Notes: a model not told the origin generated them from the letters alone. A stretch of DNA of 64,000 bases from Glandiceps talaboti (GCF_964340395.1 NC_135557.1:15591867-15655866); one strand, 5' to 3'; positions 20,656-33,930 are shown, counted from the first letter of the stretch. Made by a program: numbers and translations.

Positions 20656-23607
20656 CTGCAAAGAAAAAATATGGGGCAGACACTATGAAAGACTTTATGA
20701 TTTCCAGTTAATGCTTAAAAGTGCACACCACTATATAGCTAGGAAATTGAGATATTTTCACAAACGTTTGGTCCGGAAGAGTCATTACATGACTTCAAAT
20801 CACATTACAGCTAAAAATGACTTAGTTTGGTGTTTCACTCATGCAGCATAACACCATTACACGCCCTCAGACAACTTCTAATGCAAAAGAAACAATTACA
20901 TAGGTTCCACACACCGTGGAGATGTAGAAATAGCCAAGTTTACATGTTGATTATCAGTTATAAAATAAACAATTGAAGCCATTAAAATCACCAAATCCAT
21001 GTGTAATATTTTCATTAGAAACCCGTTTTTACTGCATTGTGAGAGAATAACAATGCTTATCAGTGTTCAATGTGATTGGGCAAAGGATCCTGCTGTGTTT
21101 ATTGTGCCTCTGTTATTGATAGTCTAGCGTTGAAATATGTCTAGCTCTGTGCCAAAACCGCCATGTCTAATCAGTGAAACACCAAGCCTACATCGTTTTA
21201 GCTGTAATTACATAGTCAGAAACTCCAAACTGAACCTCCCTGTCAACTTCAATTTTCTAACATTGATTAATTGTTGCTTCATGGGACTCAGCAGACATAC
21301 ATTTAGTATTAGAGAAAATGAACATCCTGACTCCAAAAAGTATATATTGTTTGTATTACCTCCAGGTTGCTATAAAATGGACGTGGAAAACATTTCCAAT
21401 TTCTCATTTTTGGCAATCAAGCGCAATTTATCATGTAATGCGAAAATCATGTAATAATTTCTTTTCCTGAACCCTAAGTTTATTGAAATACGTTTATTTA
21501 TATAGATGGACATCACTAGAGCAGACTACAAAGATTTGAACGATGGCAACTATCTACCTTGTCAATGTGAAATACTCCCTCCAGAGTTAGTAACATGTAC
21601 ATTCGTCACACGATTCAAATCTTACCTTTCAAGTGTTGTCCAGTCAGTGTCAACAACGATTCTGTGAACGTGATTACAAAATGTTGAAACTACTTTAATA
21701 TAAAGGATGACGTGTCTAATTTTAGGTTAACAGGTACATCAATGCAAAACACGCTGACTAATATTCAGCGGTACTTGATGGTATTAATATATTTATTAAT
21801 AACTCGTTTCAAGGGTGCGGCATACACATGTCAATGACTTTGTGAGAATCCACCATTTTCCTAATCTTCTATACATATCTATACAACCGTTCCCATACAT
21901 GCATTTTTAATAATGTGTCCAGTGTTCACAGTGTGTATTGCATTTGTATAACGGTCGACACATGACACACTTGTTTTGGTCAATGAAAAATTTAGTGGAT
22001 CAGAAGAGCTGCTCAGTGCTTGCAGATATTTAAATGTACACTCCCTGACAGTTCTTCCTAGAACGTATGCACCTGCTGCTAGGTGTGGAAGCCCCAATGT
22101 TGTAGGTAAAAGGGGTATGCAATCCGGTTAAGTTTCCCTTGGTAGGATTTAGATGGTAGGGCTTTAACTACCACATATTTTACCTATGTTTTAAACCATG
22201 TAAGATTCTATCATTCTGTTCTATCCTTTACATCCATGTGTATCCTGTTTTACTTACTCTGCTGTGAACGACTTGATTAGCCCGCCAGACGTCCTCTGTT
22301 ATTTTGCCTGGTACGGTTATCATTCAGAAAAAAAGGAGTCAATTAACTCATATTGGTGTGATTTTAAAGGCATAGGTACTTTGTTCATGTTCATATTGAG
22401 CCTTATAGCCATGATAATGAATATCCCAAACTACTCAATCAAATAATAGAGTAATCTGTCAACTTAGTCTCGACTCTTAAGTATTTTCGCTTTAACACCC
22501 CCCCCCCCTCCAAATTATTTTTCCAAAAATGACGAAATCTATAAATCTTTTCAACAGTACTCATGGCCAGTAGTACTATAGACATAGCAATATGTGTGTC
22601 TGTTCGTTTATAGTTTGTAAATGTGAATATTTTAATGACCTAAACTTAGTTTTCCATGACATAAAGTTCACCCTTGTGATGTACATTTACCCGAGGCTTG
22701 TGTACAGTGTTTATCCCTTGTGTCTCACAATCATTCACCCTTATGTCCTAAAGTGTATCACTGTCGCACAAAGTTAGCCCTTTGACATAACCCCCATGTG
22801 GCACGACGCTGTGTCTTGAATGTGTTCTAGTAGTAAAATAATTACAGTTTTAGGGCAAGCAATATTTACAAGTATGTCAAAGTTTGCCACATCATCATTA
22901 TGACAATTTACCAACCCGGTACTTTCTATTCCGTTTTCAAACAACACACAAATGGATATTTGAATAAAATATTCATAAATCATAATTGGAGGTTAACAAC
23001 CTTTATTTAGGATCAGACGACGTTGCGTCGATTGATATTTGTGGGGGTTGGCTATATACTGGTAAAAGTTTACATACACTTTCTACAGTTCCCGTTGCTC
23101 TCAGTATTACGTAATAAGTTGGTGCCTGGCAGATGATTTACCAAGGCTATCCTTTGTATTCTGAAACATAAATTTAACCGTTTCACATTTTACACAACTT
23201 CCAGAGAGTTAACCGCAGTGCATCATGTTCTAGGATCACTCACTTTTAATTGGCGTCAATTTAATGTATACCTTAAGCTGCTTGAACACGTAACGTGTTT
23301 CATAAAAATATTAACAATATTTTTTTAATAGAATGCTTTCCAACACAGTGCCCCCCCCCCAAAAAAAAAAATGTACAAATATTACTCTTTGCATGGACGT
23401 GTATGAGCACCACGACCGATTACACATACTCCGTGGGGAGCACACATTCCATTGCATGAAGCCTCTGTAAGCGCATATAGAATATAAACATTCACAAAAA
23501 ACTTCTCTCCCAGATGCCCCCCCCCCCCCATTAAACTGCTCCATTCATTTTAACTGGCAAAATCATCGTTCAAATTTTGCCCTCGGGCTAATTAGCTATT
23601 TAGAAAC

Positions 23608-23665
23608 AAAGACAGTTGCGAACAAAGCAGGGCTCGAACCAGCAACTCGCAGTCGGCTACTAATT
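23608..23665 (-). repeat. tRNA-like B-box, possible SINE remnant (unit B)
   Basis: Duplicate of the 13020-13105 feature; the minus strand again reads GCTGGTTCGAGCCCTGC. Confidence 0.35.
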
Positions 23666-25098
23666 CCAATTATAACATACTAGTCTACAGACGGAAATCA
23701 ATATTGATATCGAAATCCAAGTGCCTGTACGACGGGTGGGTTAGCCAATCACCAGCTAAATCATCGTAAATAAATTTTCCTGAACGCGGCCAATGACCTT
23801 GTCCGTCGCACTCACATTTCACGTGCGCCCAAACAATGTAGTCCCTAAACTTGCATATACAGAGATACTTACACCCTCATAATTATACATTTTTGGTACT
23901 TAAAGCTTACAAAAGATTAAACTGAAAGGTATTTAATTTGCTTTTTTTTCAAAAAAGACACGCCACATTGCAGTGAATATAATAACCAAAAATCAATGGA
24001 CGATGTGAAATGTCCAAACGTGAATTTGTCGTGAACTTGTGCAATGTGTTGATGGTCGACAGCTGCTAGCTGCTGCACGTTCTTCTGGCGAATTTATACG
24101 CACATCTTTTAAGTGTAATGATTACCAACCACGTCAGTGAACGAAGAGCCTACTGAAAACATCGGGAATCTATTTTGGAAAGATTCTGACGCGGGAAAGC
24201 AAGTATGTCAGTGATCGAATGATTGGCGTTATGCTGAAAAGTTGTGTACGCTCCTGACCCCCAGTTCAGCCATCTTGTATTTTCTTGTTCAGCTTGGGCC
24301 ACACATAATTCTCCCTTCTGTTTTGCTTATTCACTTGCTCCAAAATACACCAAACAGTTAGGAGACACCATCTCACATCAGTGTTATGTGACCCCCATCC
24401 CTGGCTATAGATTGAGATAAAAAGACCCTGAACAATTAATACATTTTTGTTGCAGAATGGAGGTAACTATAACCAAGCTATAAGTATGCTGTCATCTGCT
24501 GTTTGAATTTTTTCCCAACGATCTTTCATATCATTTTGTGCAATTGTAGTGTAGAAAACACAAGTGTGGCAGGGTAAGTCGGTCACACAGGCACAATTTT
24601 ATAATTTGGTTCATTTACATACATGAATGTTTTGGCATTTGGAGTTCGAGAGAATTATCAATAGCTATGCCCTACTGACCACTCTTTGTATAATAATTAA
24701 TATGTTGGTTAAGATGTTCTTTAATGGAAGTGGGCGTGGCTCTTTTCTTTCTGCTATGTTTGGGTGACTACATGACAAGTTTGGATACTGGAGCCTCGGT
24801 ATTTATGTAGTAAAGCGCAGCAAACCTGAGGCGTCTTTGACATATTTTCCATTTCAGCTTGAGTTCACTCATCCATTAATGCATTTCTACAGTGTGATGT
24901 AAATGAATTTTTGTCTGGATTTACTTGGTTTTAGTTCCTCCATTTTACTCTCTACTTGTTCACGGATTCATGCCCCACCCAACCCCCAATAAAAATTGTC
25001 AGTTTCTGTATATTAAAATTGTAAGCTGTACCTTTCCCCCCCTTTTTTTAGGCGTTTTTTTCAAGTGCCTTTATTTTCTGCTTTTGTTTTCAGTATTT

Positions 25099-25331
25099 TC
25101 ATAGCAAGCAGTTGTTGCTGCTGGTGTCATTCTTGCCAAGAGGTCCCAAACTCATAGGATAGTGTTTGTCTTTTTGTACATTTTTAGTGTGCTCATTGTT
25201 GGACTTATAGTATTTACTGCCAGGTAGTTGTTCCTTTGCCTGTCTATCAAGATTTATTTCCAACCCATGCATTGCCAGTTCTGAGGCTGTTTGTGTGTAC
25301 ACTAGCACATCTATTTCAGCACTATGAGCTC
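25099..25331 (-). other. Exon-like open segment conserved in both units (unit B)
   Basis: Same acceptor and open segment as 14558-14736 (GAHSAEIDVLVYTQTASELA). Here the frame stays open to a stop at 25099, but the part after KNVQKDKHYP is not shared with unit A. Upstream on minus (25332-25700) I found no matching exon. Unassigned. Confidence 0.3.
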
Positions 25332-25360
25332 CTGCAAAAAAATCCTCATACATAACACAT

Positions 25361-27260
25361 TATGCATATCTATATCCATAAATAATGGATGTCATTCCAT
25401 CAGGGGAGCTGCATATACAATCAGTTTAAAAATACCATGCAGCTTGTCTGTTTTATACTACTATGCAGAAACCAACAAGAAACTGCATATTCCACAAGTC
25501 AATGGCAAGATAACATTTTTGCTACATTTAGTCTAAATGAAATAAACCATTTAAATGTATTGCAAGTCCATGCAGACATTCAGGTACCACTGTTTTTCTT
25601 AGTATCAAACACCCATGAAGGGTGCATAATATGTCTTTTGTGGTATTCATTCGATATCTGTATGTTGGCATGTGTAGTTCATCTCACTTGGACAAAATGT
25701 AGCTAGAAACTGTACTCATTCAATATTGCGATATTAAAGTGTAGCATGTCCAGTTTCTTATTGGTCTCTGTGTGGTTGTATCAAACAGAATAGTTGCACA
25801 GTATTTTGAAATTGGCTATATGTAGTGTGATACAGTATATGGAGTGAGGTACAGTGAAGCGTCAAATGATGAGTGTGTATGTAGATCATACATACATTCA
25901 TACATACAGACAGACACACATACATACATACATACATACATACATACATACATACATACAAATAGTGTTTGTGGTATCTTATTGGAGGAGATGTGGTCAT
26001 GAAAACGACCATAGAACGAGTAAAAGAGGTATAGCTGGAACATTAACAATACTAACAATTCAGGTAGCGTTGAAGAGGGCTGTATCGAATGTACAACAAT
26101 TAGTGCTAATGCTATTCTGAAAAAATACTACAAAAAGTGGTGGCCCTGGAAATGGTCAATTAGGTGTACCACTATTGCCAGCATTATACTTTCACACAGC
26201 AGGGCTGTTGATGAATGCTGGGTTGACATCACAGTATGTTTTCCACGTATGGTACAGTATACATGTATATCTCAAAACAAGGAACTACACACAAGGGAAT
26301 TTCACATTTCTAGCACCAAGTACTGGTTTCAGACTTTCTTTTAATCGTTGTGTTTGTTGTTGTACTTTCTCTGAACAACACATTGATGCAGTGGATGTTA
26401 GTTCTTGCAACCTGGTCTTGGTGGAATTGGCGAAGGAACATGACATTCATCCAGACTTCTCAAGGGCTAGCAAAATTTTCGCTATTCTTTAGGGGCAGGT
26501 GTTGGAACAATATACACGTATATGTTGGCATAAAAAAAAACATTTCTCCAACAACACTGCTGAGCAACTTTGAGTGGCTCGTGATTTTCTCTCTAAACTT
26601 GTTATACAGATACAGAATGTAAGCATCAGTGAGAGTCATGGCTAGTATATGAAAAAAATTACTTCACACACATTTAGACAGTCTACAGTGTACACACAGG
26701 ATCTGACCTTATTGATCAGTAACAGTACCACCCATGTGTTTGATAGATTACGCACGCTGGTTTTGCGATAAAATCACACCTCTTGAATAGATAAATTTTG
26801 GTCATTAAGCTGTTGATATCATAGTGACTTCACATTTGCACTGCCATTTTGTAACAACAACACCGTCTCTATCTTTAAATAACTGTACCCATGTTTAATT
26901 TCATCCTTTTGAAGGCATTGGGAATTTCATGGTGATTGGTACAGACTGTGCAACAACTACAGCTCATTTGTTAACTAAGGACTTGTAGTAGGTGTCAAAA
27001 CACAGGTGGTACCACTTGCTTACAAAGTCAGCGTGTTTCATCAACCCCATAACAATATTGAATGTGTGGCCCTTCAATGACTCACCACATCTGGAGATCG
27101 TGTACAGTTCCAGCATATGTATTAAACAGAAGAGTATATCCACTCGATGATGACAATATAGTTTGACAATATGAAATGATAATTTAATTATACAAATCCA
27201 TTGTGTCTTTTTGACACAGCAATTAACATCTATGATGTTTAACAATCATGGCTCTCTCCC
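25361..27260. other. Unique sequence with no recognised gene
   Basis: Apart from the CATA microsatellite, I found no domain, splice-consistent exon or mobile element. ORFs here (25389-25706, 26175-26492, 26964-27245) have no motif or codon pattern that I can support. Confidence 0.35.
25892..25962. repeat. (CATA)n microsatellite with CAGA interruptions
   Basis: Tetranucleotide tract CATACATTCATACATACAGACAGACACACATACATAC... About 12 pure units follow the interrupted start. Confidence 0.9.
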
Positions 27261-27263
27261 CAA

Positions 27264-27660
27264 TATTAGTTACTAAGTTGTGTCCAGTATTTGCACTGAC
27301 ATTGCAAATACACTAACAACAACAGAGGAAGAAGCAACAACAGTCGAGGAATTCATGTATGTGTTCAAAGTTACTTTGTTACGTCTAGTATGTGGACTGA
27401 TATTACAAATACACTAACAACAACAGAGGAAGAAACAACAACAGCCTGCAAGAATGTATTTGTGAATTCAAATTTATTTCAAGTTTGTATTCAGTGTTTG
27501 TACTGACAGTGCAAGTCAACTAACAGCAATAACAACAACAACAACAACAACAACAACAGAGGAAGAAACAGCAATCTGTAAGAACTAGGTTACTAAGTTA
27601 TGTCCAATATTTGGAGAAACATAGTACGTCCTCTAACAACAACAAGGACAACAACTTGAA
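27264..27660. repeat. Tandem repeat, about 110-bp unit with CAACAACAGAGGAAGAA core
   Basis: Three to four diverged copies of a unit containing GTCCAGTATTTG(C/G)ACTGA..., AAATACACTAACAACAACAG and AGGAAGAA(A/G)CAACAACAG. The third has a (CAA)n expansion (27531-27558). Non-coding as far as I can see. Confidence 0.7.
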
Positions 27661-28315
27661 TAATAACGAATGAAACGAATACAAAAGGCTATAAAATGGC
27701 AAAAGCCAGAAGAACAAGAAGACTACAAAACTAGCTGTTTTCTAAAAGATGAAATTTACATTTACGTTTAAAAGCCAGAAGAGTTGTGCAGGATTTGACA
27801 TCAACGCTTAATTAATTCCATATTTTAACACCATTATATATTGTTTGTTGTACATACTTGTATATAAATCCCATTCCAGGGTCAGATCATGTTTATGATT
27901 TGATTTTCATTGCACATGCTCTTCCATACCAATATTTACTCACAAATAACATAAAATATTCACTGAAATCTTACATTTCATTAATGTCATACCTGGATTA
28001 TGTGGTTAACATTTAATGAAAATTATATTCATTGTTCAGACTTGGTAGTAAAATAATATTATTCAAACTGATAAAGAATTAATTCCAATCCATTAAAAAA
28101 AAGAATTATAATTAAAAAATAATGCAATTTATTGATATAAACCTTTCAGAAAGTGGCTGATATCACTTTGATATGTTATCATAGCACTGAATGATAAGAA
28201 CAAAATAGCTCTGTCTTGCAATAAATTCTGGGCTTGTTCATTTTAATGGATTTTAATGGACATACATGTATATGTGTGTCATATACATTTGTGGTGTAGA
28301 CACCCTTTGTGTTGT

Positions 28316-29520
28316 AAACCCACTAACAACAACAAAAACATGGTCAACAACCTTATTAGAGGTTGTCATGTTGTCACTCTATTGATGTAACCTAATCAAT
28401 CAATCTTCAGTGTTTTTGCTAAGGGTGGAAACCCCAGTAACAGTATGATACAACTGGCATAGTTTACAGTACATTGTATCATGATTTTGGTGGGGGAACC
28501 CTAGTAAAATGCCAGAGGAAGTCAGGTAGATTTTACCTGCTTACCACCCTTAATAACACCACTGATCACTCACTACTCAATCAATAAACAGATGTGTACC
28601 ATGCAGAACACAAAAACATTGTCCCATTCACTGGATCTGAAAGTTGTCAAACCATATTGCATGCTTGCTTGGATAGACATGTCAGTGTCTTCAGTTTGCC
28701 TTTTGAAATAATATACAAATGATGTGACTTATCATATGCTACGTGTATGTAACACATGTAACTGCATCTACACCTCTGTAATATCACATTCTCCTTTGAT
28801 TTATGCCTGTTAAAAACTGCTGTGTTGCTCAGATCAAAAAATATATTAAAGATTAGAGCATACTTCCTCTTACAAAAGACAGCAAATCAAGACGATGAAG
28901 CTGCAAGTAGCTGAGTATCGTATTCCATGTGAAGTCGGCCGGCAAGCTCAAACTTACTCGCCAATACACCTTGTACGAGTCAGTGTTGAATCACAAACAC
29001 TACACCTATCAAAACTAATCAGCAAGAACATTAATTTCTACGATGCGATGACCCTCAACCAACTTAAGAAGTTTTGATGTCAACTTGGAGTTGACAAGAT
29101 ATAATGTAAAAATAGAAAGTGTAAAGATTTCGGCAATCGCAAACCCACTAACAACAACAAGAACATGGTCAACAACCTCTAGAAAGTTAATGATTGTAAT
29201 TACCATTAATAGTACTATAGCCACCAGTGTGCATCATTCAATTTGAATGCTCTTTGCCACATAGGTACATATGCTCTCTACAATCTTCTGTTTCTTGCCA
29301 AGTCTTGTAGAGTAAGCGTTGTAATATCATTGCTGTATTATTTGTATTGATGATTTCCACAAGATATTTCATAACCACAGAATGTGTAAAGTTTTTGGTC
29401 GTCATTGCAAATCCACTAACAACAACAAGAACATGGTCAACAACCTCTAGATAGTTGACAATTGTTACGTTAATTCTATGTTCCCTGCCAGTGTGCATCT
29501 TTCAATTTCAATTTTAGCTT
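28316..29520 (-). repeat. Dispersed copies of a CTAACAACAACAAGAACATGGTCA module
   Basis: Three copies, near 28316-28365, 29140-29235 and 29405-29520, share CACTAACAACAACAA(G/A)AACATG followed by GTCAACAACCT. Read on minus, the second and third give LEVVDHVLVVVSGFA in open frames of 69 and 86 codons behind an AG (CTAG-AGGTTGTTGACC). I first saw these as repeated exons. The core also resembles the 27264-27660 array, so a non-coding repeat is more likely. Confidence 0.45.
28420..28552. mobile_element. MITE-like element, TIR TAAGGGTGG
   Basis: A 133-bp element bounded by TAAGGGTGG and CCACCCTTA. The interior (GAAACCCCAGTAACAG...TAGATTTTACCTGC) recurs in the opposite orientation at 46192-46335, which supports a mobile family. 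Confidence 0.65.
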
Positions 29521-29655
29521 TTTGCAATGTATTGAGTTACCAACACCTTGATCTCTTATATTGTATGAAGCCATGATGACATTGTTTTATAAATTAAAAA
29601 TCAAAAATTAAAAATACCCAAACTTCATCCATATGACCTCTTTAAAATTCGTCAC
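29518..29655 (-). repeat. Dispersed repeat family R1 copy
   Basis: On minus it matches the shared order CATATGGATGAAG..., TTTTTAATTTATAAAACAATG, CATGGCTTC and TTGCAATGTATTGAGTTAC (read as the other strand at the ends). Other copies: 37992-38090, 44818-44985, 51228-51480, 57613-57860, 63716-63830. No coding capacity. Confidence 0.6.
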
Positions 29656-30828
29656 TTTGAAAATCAGTTTACTTCCTTCATTACAGGCAGGATTCAATGT
29701 ATGCAAACAACTTATGCAAAAAAGTGTTTTCAAATTAGATATTTACAAAGTGGATTGATTAATACAGTGTCAAGGCTAAAGCAGTTGTTTTTCTTAAATA
29801 AAGAATTGTAAAAAAAATATATAAATGTGAATTGTAATTATCGGCTGGTGAAGGTTGAAGTGTCCTTAGCATTTCATTATTTTTTGAAAAAAATCCGTAT
29901 TTCATTTACACAACTACAAAATATTACACAACAGCTTACAAAGCATTGACAAACTATAATGTCAACGTTGTTTACTTATCCAAATTGAAGTATAATATTT
30001 CTTGTTTGTTCCAGATCTCCTCTTTCTAATTTCTGGCTTTGTGTATGGTTAATAACGACACCGTCAAAATTAAGTTAATTACATCAGAAGTCTTGCATCC
30101 CATTCCATCATATACTACAATCTAGCCATTGACTTCCAATTCTAACCATAAGTACCAACGTTAACGACTAGTGTGAAAATCCAGCTTGACTGCAAGCTCA
30201 CAAAAGAGTGACCAGCACATGTCAGTAGTAATCCATCACACAATGACAGGTGCTTTTACAAAGAATATAATAATTTATTCAAGAAAATAAGATCCCGGTA
30301 TGCAAATTATGCTAACATCATAATGCTACCTTCATGTTTCAATGTAAGTCAGGCATTAATGTGATAACACCATTGGGCTCCAATTTGATAAAATACAATT
30401 CATATATTTATTTGTATTTTATTAATTTAGCATAGAATATCGTTATACATACAACCATTTGACTAGATGCTGAATGAGATTCAAAGTCGGTGGTTAGCTT
30501 CTTGACCAATTCTGTACACCTTATGCTGCCAGAGCAATTTTTACTTATTTGATACAATTTGTTTAAGGTACTAGTACTACATTTTCCACCAAAACCTTTC
30601 CACAACTTCCAAAGAAAGAGACGTTTAAAATCTTGAAACTTTTAAAGCATTTCACAAAATACTTAGTAGGTTTCTCCCAGTCGTCATTTTCCATTTTCGA
30701 TAGATATCCAATATATTAAATACATCATTACATTGATAGCATATTATATCAAAAATATTTAAAGCGTAATTAGTTCATGGGTAATAGAATATGGGTGGCG
30801 AAAAAGTATACACTTGGGAGTTGTTTAC

Positions 30829-31176
30829 CTTTGTGAATACTTTACTATTATTTTCGTGCCATGGAAACGCCGCCCAGGCAGACGGAATGATAAATGCACT
30901 ATTCTCACCAAGATCAATTGTCTTGTTACCCAGTTCATCTACAAACCCAGCCTCGATGTGCAGCACTATGTTTGATGTGCTGATGACATGTAATTTGTGC
31001 ATCACCAAGCACTAGCACTATGTTGTTCGCTAGGAACATAAATGTTGCTTCAAGGATATCCATGGTCTTATCAGTGAAAGTCTGTGTGGCTGCAGCACGC
31101 TGATTTACCTTATCAGATGATGACGTTAGTGATGCCGAACTGCTGCTAACAACATTGTCAATAACCGACAGAAATA
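30829..31176 (-). pseudogene. GAIN/polycystin-like exon with a frameshift
   Basis: The exon is bounded on minus by acceptor TTTCTTTATGTACAG and donor CACAAAG-GTAAAC. The first part reads FLSVIDNVVSSSSASLTSSS and DKTMDILEATFMFLANNIV. The second reads STSNIVLHIEAGFVDELGN then IDLGENSAFIIPS, but in another frame, with the change near 30980-31000. The pattern (paired helices, then SxNIVLxI...L.LGxxxxFxIPS) resembles the GAIN region before the GPS site in polycystin-1/REJ-type and adhesion-GPCR proteins. That assignment is from pattern memory. No flanking exon was found, so this is probably a relic or contains a sequencing error. Confidence 0.4.
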
Positions 31177-31440
31177 CTGTACATAAAGAAAATAATGGTC
31201 AGTCTTAAATGTACAGTACTGAATACAATGATCGTGACTTTTGTTTTATAAAGATTGTGTTTAAAGTTAAATGTTTGCCTTATGCTCTTACAAGTGCAAT
31301 GTGTTGACTAATATGTCTAACTTCGTCTATCTAGATCCATTGCACGCTCTTTGTATGACTAAAGGAATAGTTAATCATGTTAATTTTCTATAGTGATACG
31401 ATGGCCTTTAGATATGTAATTAATCAACTACAAAAATATT

Positions 31441-31797
31441 TAAGAAAATGTTACAGTAACATTGAAGCGCATTGACTATGAACTGAGGAAATGGAGTCTT
31501 GCTACTAGTCAAGTCCCCCCCCCCCCCACGCCCGTTTCATTTTATAAATTAGCATATTCTGAACAAAGCTGATCAATCTGAATACATACGAGCTTTGAAA
31601 GATGTTTTATGAACATACAAGAAAATATTACAGTAACATTGAAGCGCATTGACTATGAACTGAGGAAATGGAGTCTTGCTACTAGTCAAGTCCCCCCCCC
31701 CACTCCCGTTTCAATTTTATAAATTAGCATATTCTGAACAAAGCTGATCAATCTGAATACATACGAGCTTTGAAGGATGATGTTTTATGAACATACT
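31441..31797. repeat. Two-copy tandem repeat, about 178-bp unit
   Basis: The copies at 31441-31618 and 31620-31797 share TACAGTAACATTGAAGCGCA, a poly-C run after CTAGTCAAGT, and TTAGCATATTCTGAACAAAG. They differ by a few bases and C-run length. Confidence 0.93.
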
Positions 31798-31799
31798 TG

Positions 31800-33540
31800 T
31801 TTGTAATAATTGTAAGTTTATTCCTTTTTTGTGTGTGACGAATAAATAAAAAGTGGTTCCTATAGCAACCAAATGTGAAGTAATTCAGGATTTCGCGCCA
31901 CTTCTCCTTATTTGAGCAATGTATGCAAATCCAAAGACTAATCCAATCATATTATTCTTACTTGGTGCAATCTGTTGTCATTTCTTTCAATGTTCCGGAC
32001 AGTCCAGTCACATATCAATCATGGGACGTCATGATTCATGAGAAAGATACAAATACACCAGTACAGCAAAACATGTTATATAATGCATGATTGTGATAGT
32101 TTCAAACACCCTATTGTGTTTTTATATTAGGGCGGCCCTTTTTATTTTTCTGTTTCTCATCTCCCGACCGACCCTAATTTGCAGCTCCGACATCAGAAAA
32201 AAAAAGTTTTTTTTATTTCCGACCGACCCCTGAGCACAGCAAAATTGTAAGATTCCCCATGGCGTCTTAGGCCAGTTCTGGCGAGGCCACGACCTTGCGA
32301 CATTGGCCCCCCTAAAATTACAAATGAAGCAATAATTTTCCCACCTTGCGTCGCTTTGGCGCATTCATTTTACGGCAGACATCAAAATTATCTACTAGTA
32401 AGTCCACGGCCGGACCAGGCCAGGCTCGGCTCTGACTCGACGTGAATCCCACAAGAAGTATACTGACTGCGTAAGGGAAAGTTTTGTTGACATCATATAA
32501 GATACAGTGACAACGCGCAGTTCTATTGTTAACATAAAAAATGCCACAAAAAGATCAACTTTGATAAACTTAATCTACAAATTAAAACATTAGAGGGATT
32601 ATATTAGGTAAGACGTCGAAATGGATATGGACGGCTCTCGTCACATGTTTTGTCTACTGTCACTGTCGTGACCTCTGACCTAATCACTGACGTGTGCGAA
32701 ACACTGAACTTGCTACCGGAACATCTATCTGCCATGCCACAGCTCAGAAGCCTTCGTGAACCAAATTTATGGGACAGGTTGTGATTTTCATTTGTTGATG
32801 GGTTAAATTAAATGAGTACATGTGTATTTTGATTCCGAAAAAGCTGTGTTAGGGGATCGTGTTGCATGATGTTGACAGTGCTAGTGACACATGTGAATGT
32901 TGGGCACTGAATCAATGCGTAATCACTGGCATGGCCACTATAGACGGCCGATGCATGTGCGCCCGGTCAGACATGAAGAACGAAATTGTTGTGCAAATCA
33001 GAAAACAATTAATGTAATATTTACAGAGCATCCCAACTTTGACTTTGTTGATAGTTTTAGTTAAAGATTCAAGTTCTGAGTTTCAAGGACACCTAATGTC
33101 AGCTTTCCGTATCATTGCAAGTTTACGGTACGTAACTATGCTGTCATTTGATATAGCAGGACCAAATCATGATACACAGCCAGTAACGGTTAATTAATAA
33201 AAAAATAAATTATTTTAAAGTTTGTTTGACTATTATTTGTAAGTTTTTCGTTCACATTTGGTACTTTTTAAAGTCAGGGATTTTTTTTCTTCAAAATGTT
33301 ATGAATTTGAAGAGGGAATGATAAACACAGCAGTGTACTAACAATTTTAAAAATGAAACAAGTGGTTACAAGTTTAGGATTTCTCAAAGTTTTTATTCAA
33401 TCATTATGTTCACTGTGACTTATTTTGAAGTTGTTCATTGTCCTTGTCTGAAAAAAGGGAATTATAAATTTTAGCACTGCTATTCATTGATATTCAGATT
33501 AAAAATTGTGACTACCTGGCTGTCCAATCTTTCTAAACAA
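31800..33540. other. Non-coding stretch with no recognised gene
   Basis: No exon with domain support. The 80-codon minus frame at 32122-32364 overlaps an A/T-rich CCGACCGACCC segment that resembles 35235-35290, so a repeat is more likely than a gene. Confidence 0.35.
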
Positions 33541-33543
33541 TAT

Positions 33544-33544
<1 letters not shown>

Positions 33545-33624
<80 letters not shown>
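33545..33624. repeat. (TA)n microsatellite
   Basis: About 40 uninterrupted TA units bordering the palindrome at 33625-33782. Confidence 0.95.
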
Positions 33625-33629
<5 letters not shown>

Positions 33630-33782
33630 CAAAGTAGGTTGGTTGGAACTTGAGGTGCTTGGTTGTAACTCCGAGTTTCACGCTCAATGCGTTCATCAGA
33701 CAGTTGTCTGATGAACGCATTGAGCGTGAAACTCGGAGTTACAACCAAGCACCTCAAGTTCCAACCAACCTACTTTGATTAT
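33625..33782. repeat. Perfect 158-bp palindrome
   Basis: Two 78-bp arms are exact inverted complements by eye and meet at a 2-nt centre (33703-33704, GT). The left arm begins ATAATCAAAGTAGGTTGG and the right ends CCAACCTACTTTGATTAT. It lies between TA microsatellites. It could be a foldback element, a hairpin-driven duplication, or a chimeric assembly join. Confidence 0.93.
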
Positions 33783-33837
33783 TCCCGCCCTGCTTACCCA
33801 AGCATCGAGCACTCTATTCTACGAGTTTGATACTATT

Positions 33838-33839
<2 letters not shown>

Positions 33840-33907
<68 letters not shown>

Positions 33908-33930
33908 GTATATATATATGTATGTATGTA

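Larger units (their letters stand above)
14766..25360. repeat. Segmental tandem duplication, unit B
   Basis: Direct copy of unit A. Homology runs from ATTCGAATCATTCG at 14769 to ATCCTCATACATAACACAT at 25360, after which the sequence is unique (TATGCATATC). It is longer than unit A mainly because of a 1.4-kb transposon insertion (18461-19862) and a (GT)n expansion (20027-20072). Differences elsewhere are point changes and small indels, so the duplication looks fairly recent. Confidence 0.93.

Noticed and set aside
27264-27660. CRISPR-like array
   Set aside because: The repeats are diverged tandem units without constant-length unique spacers, in an animal nuclear context.
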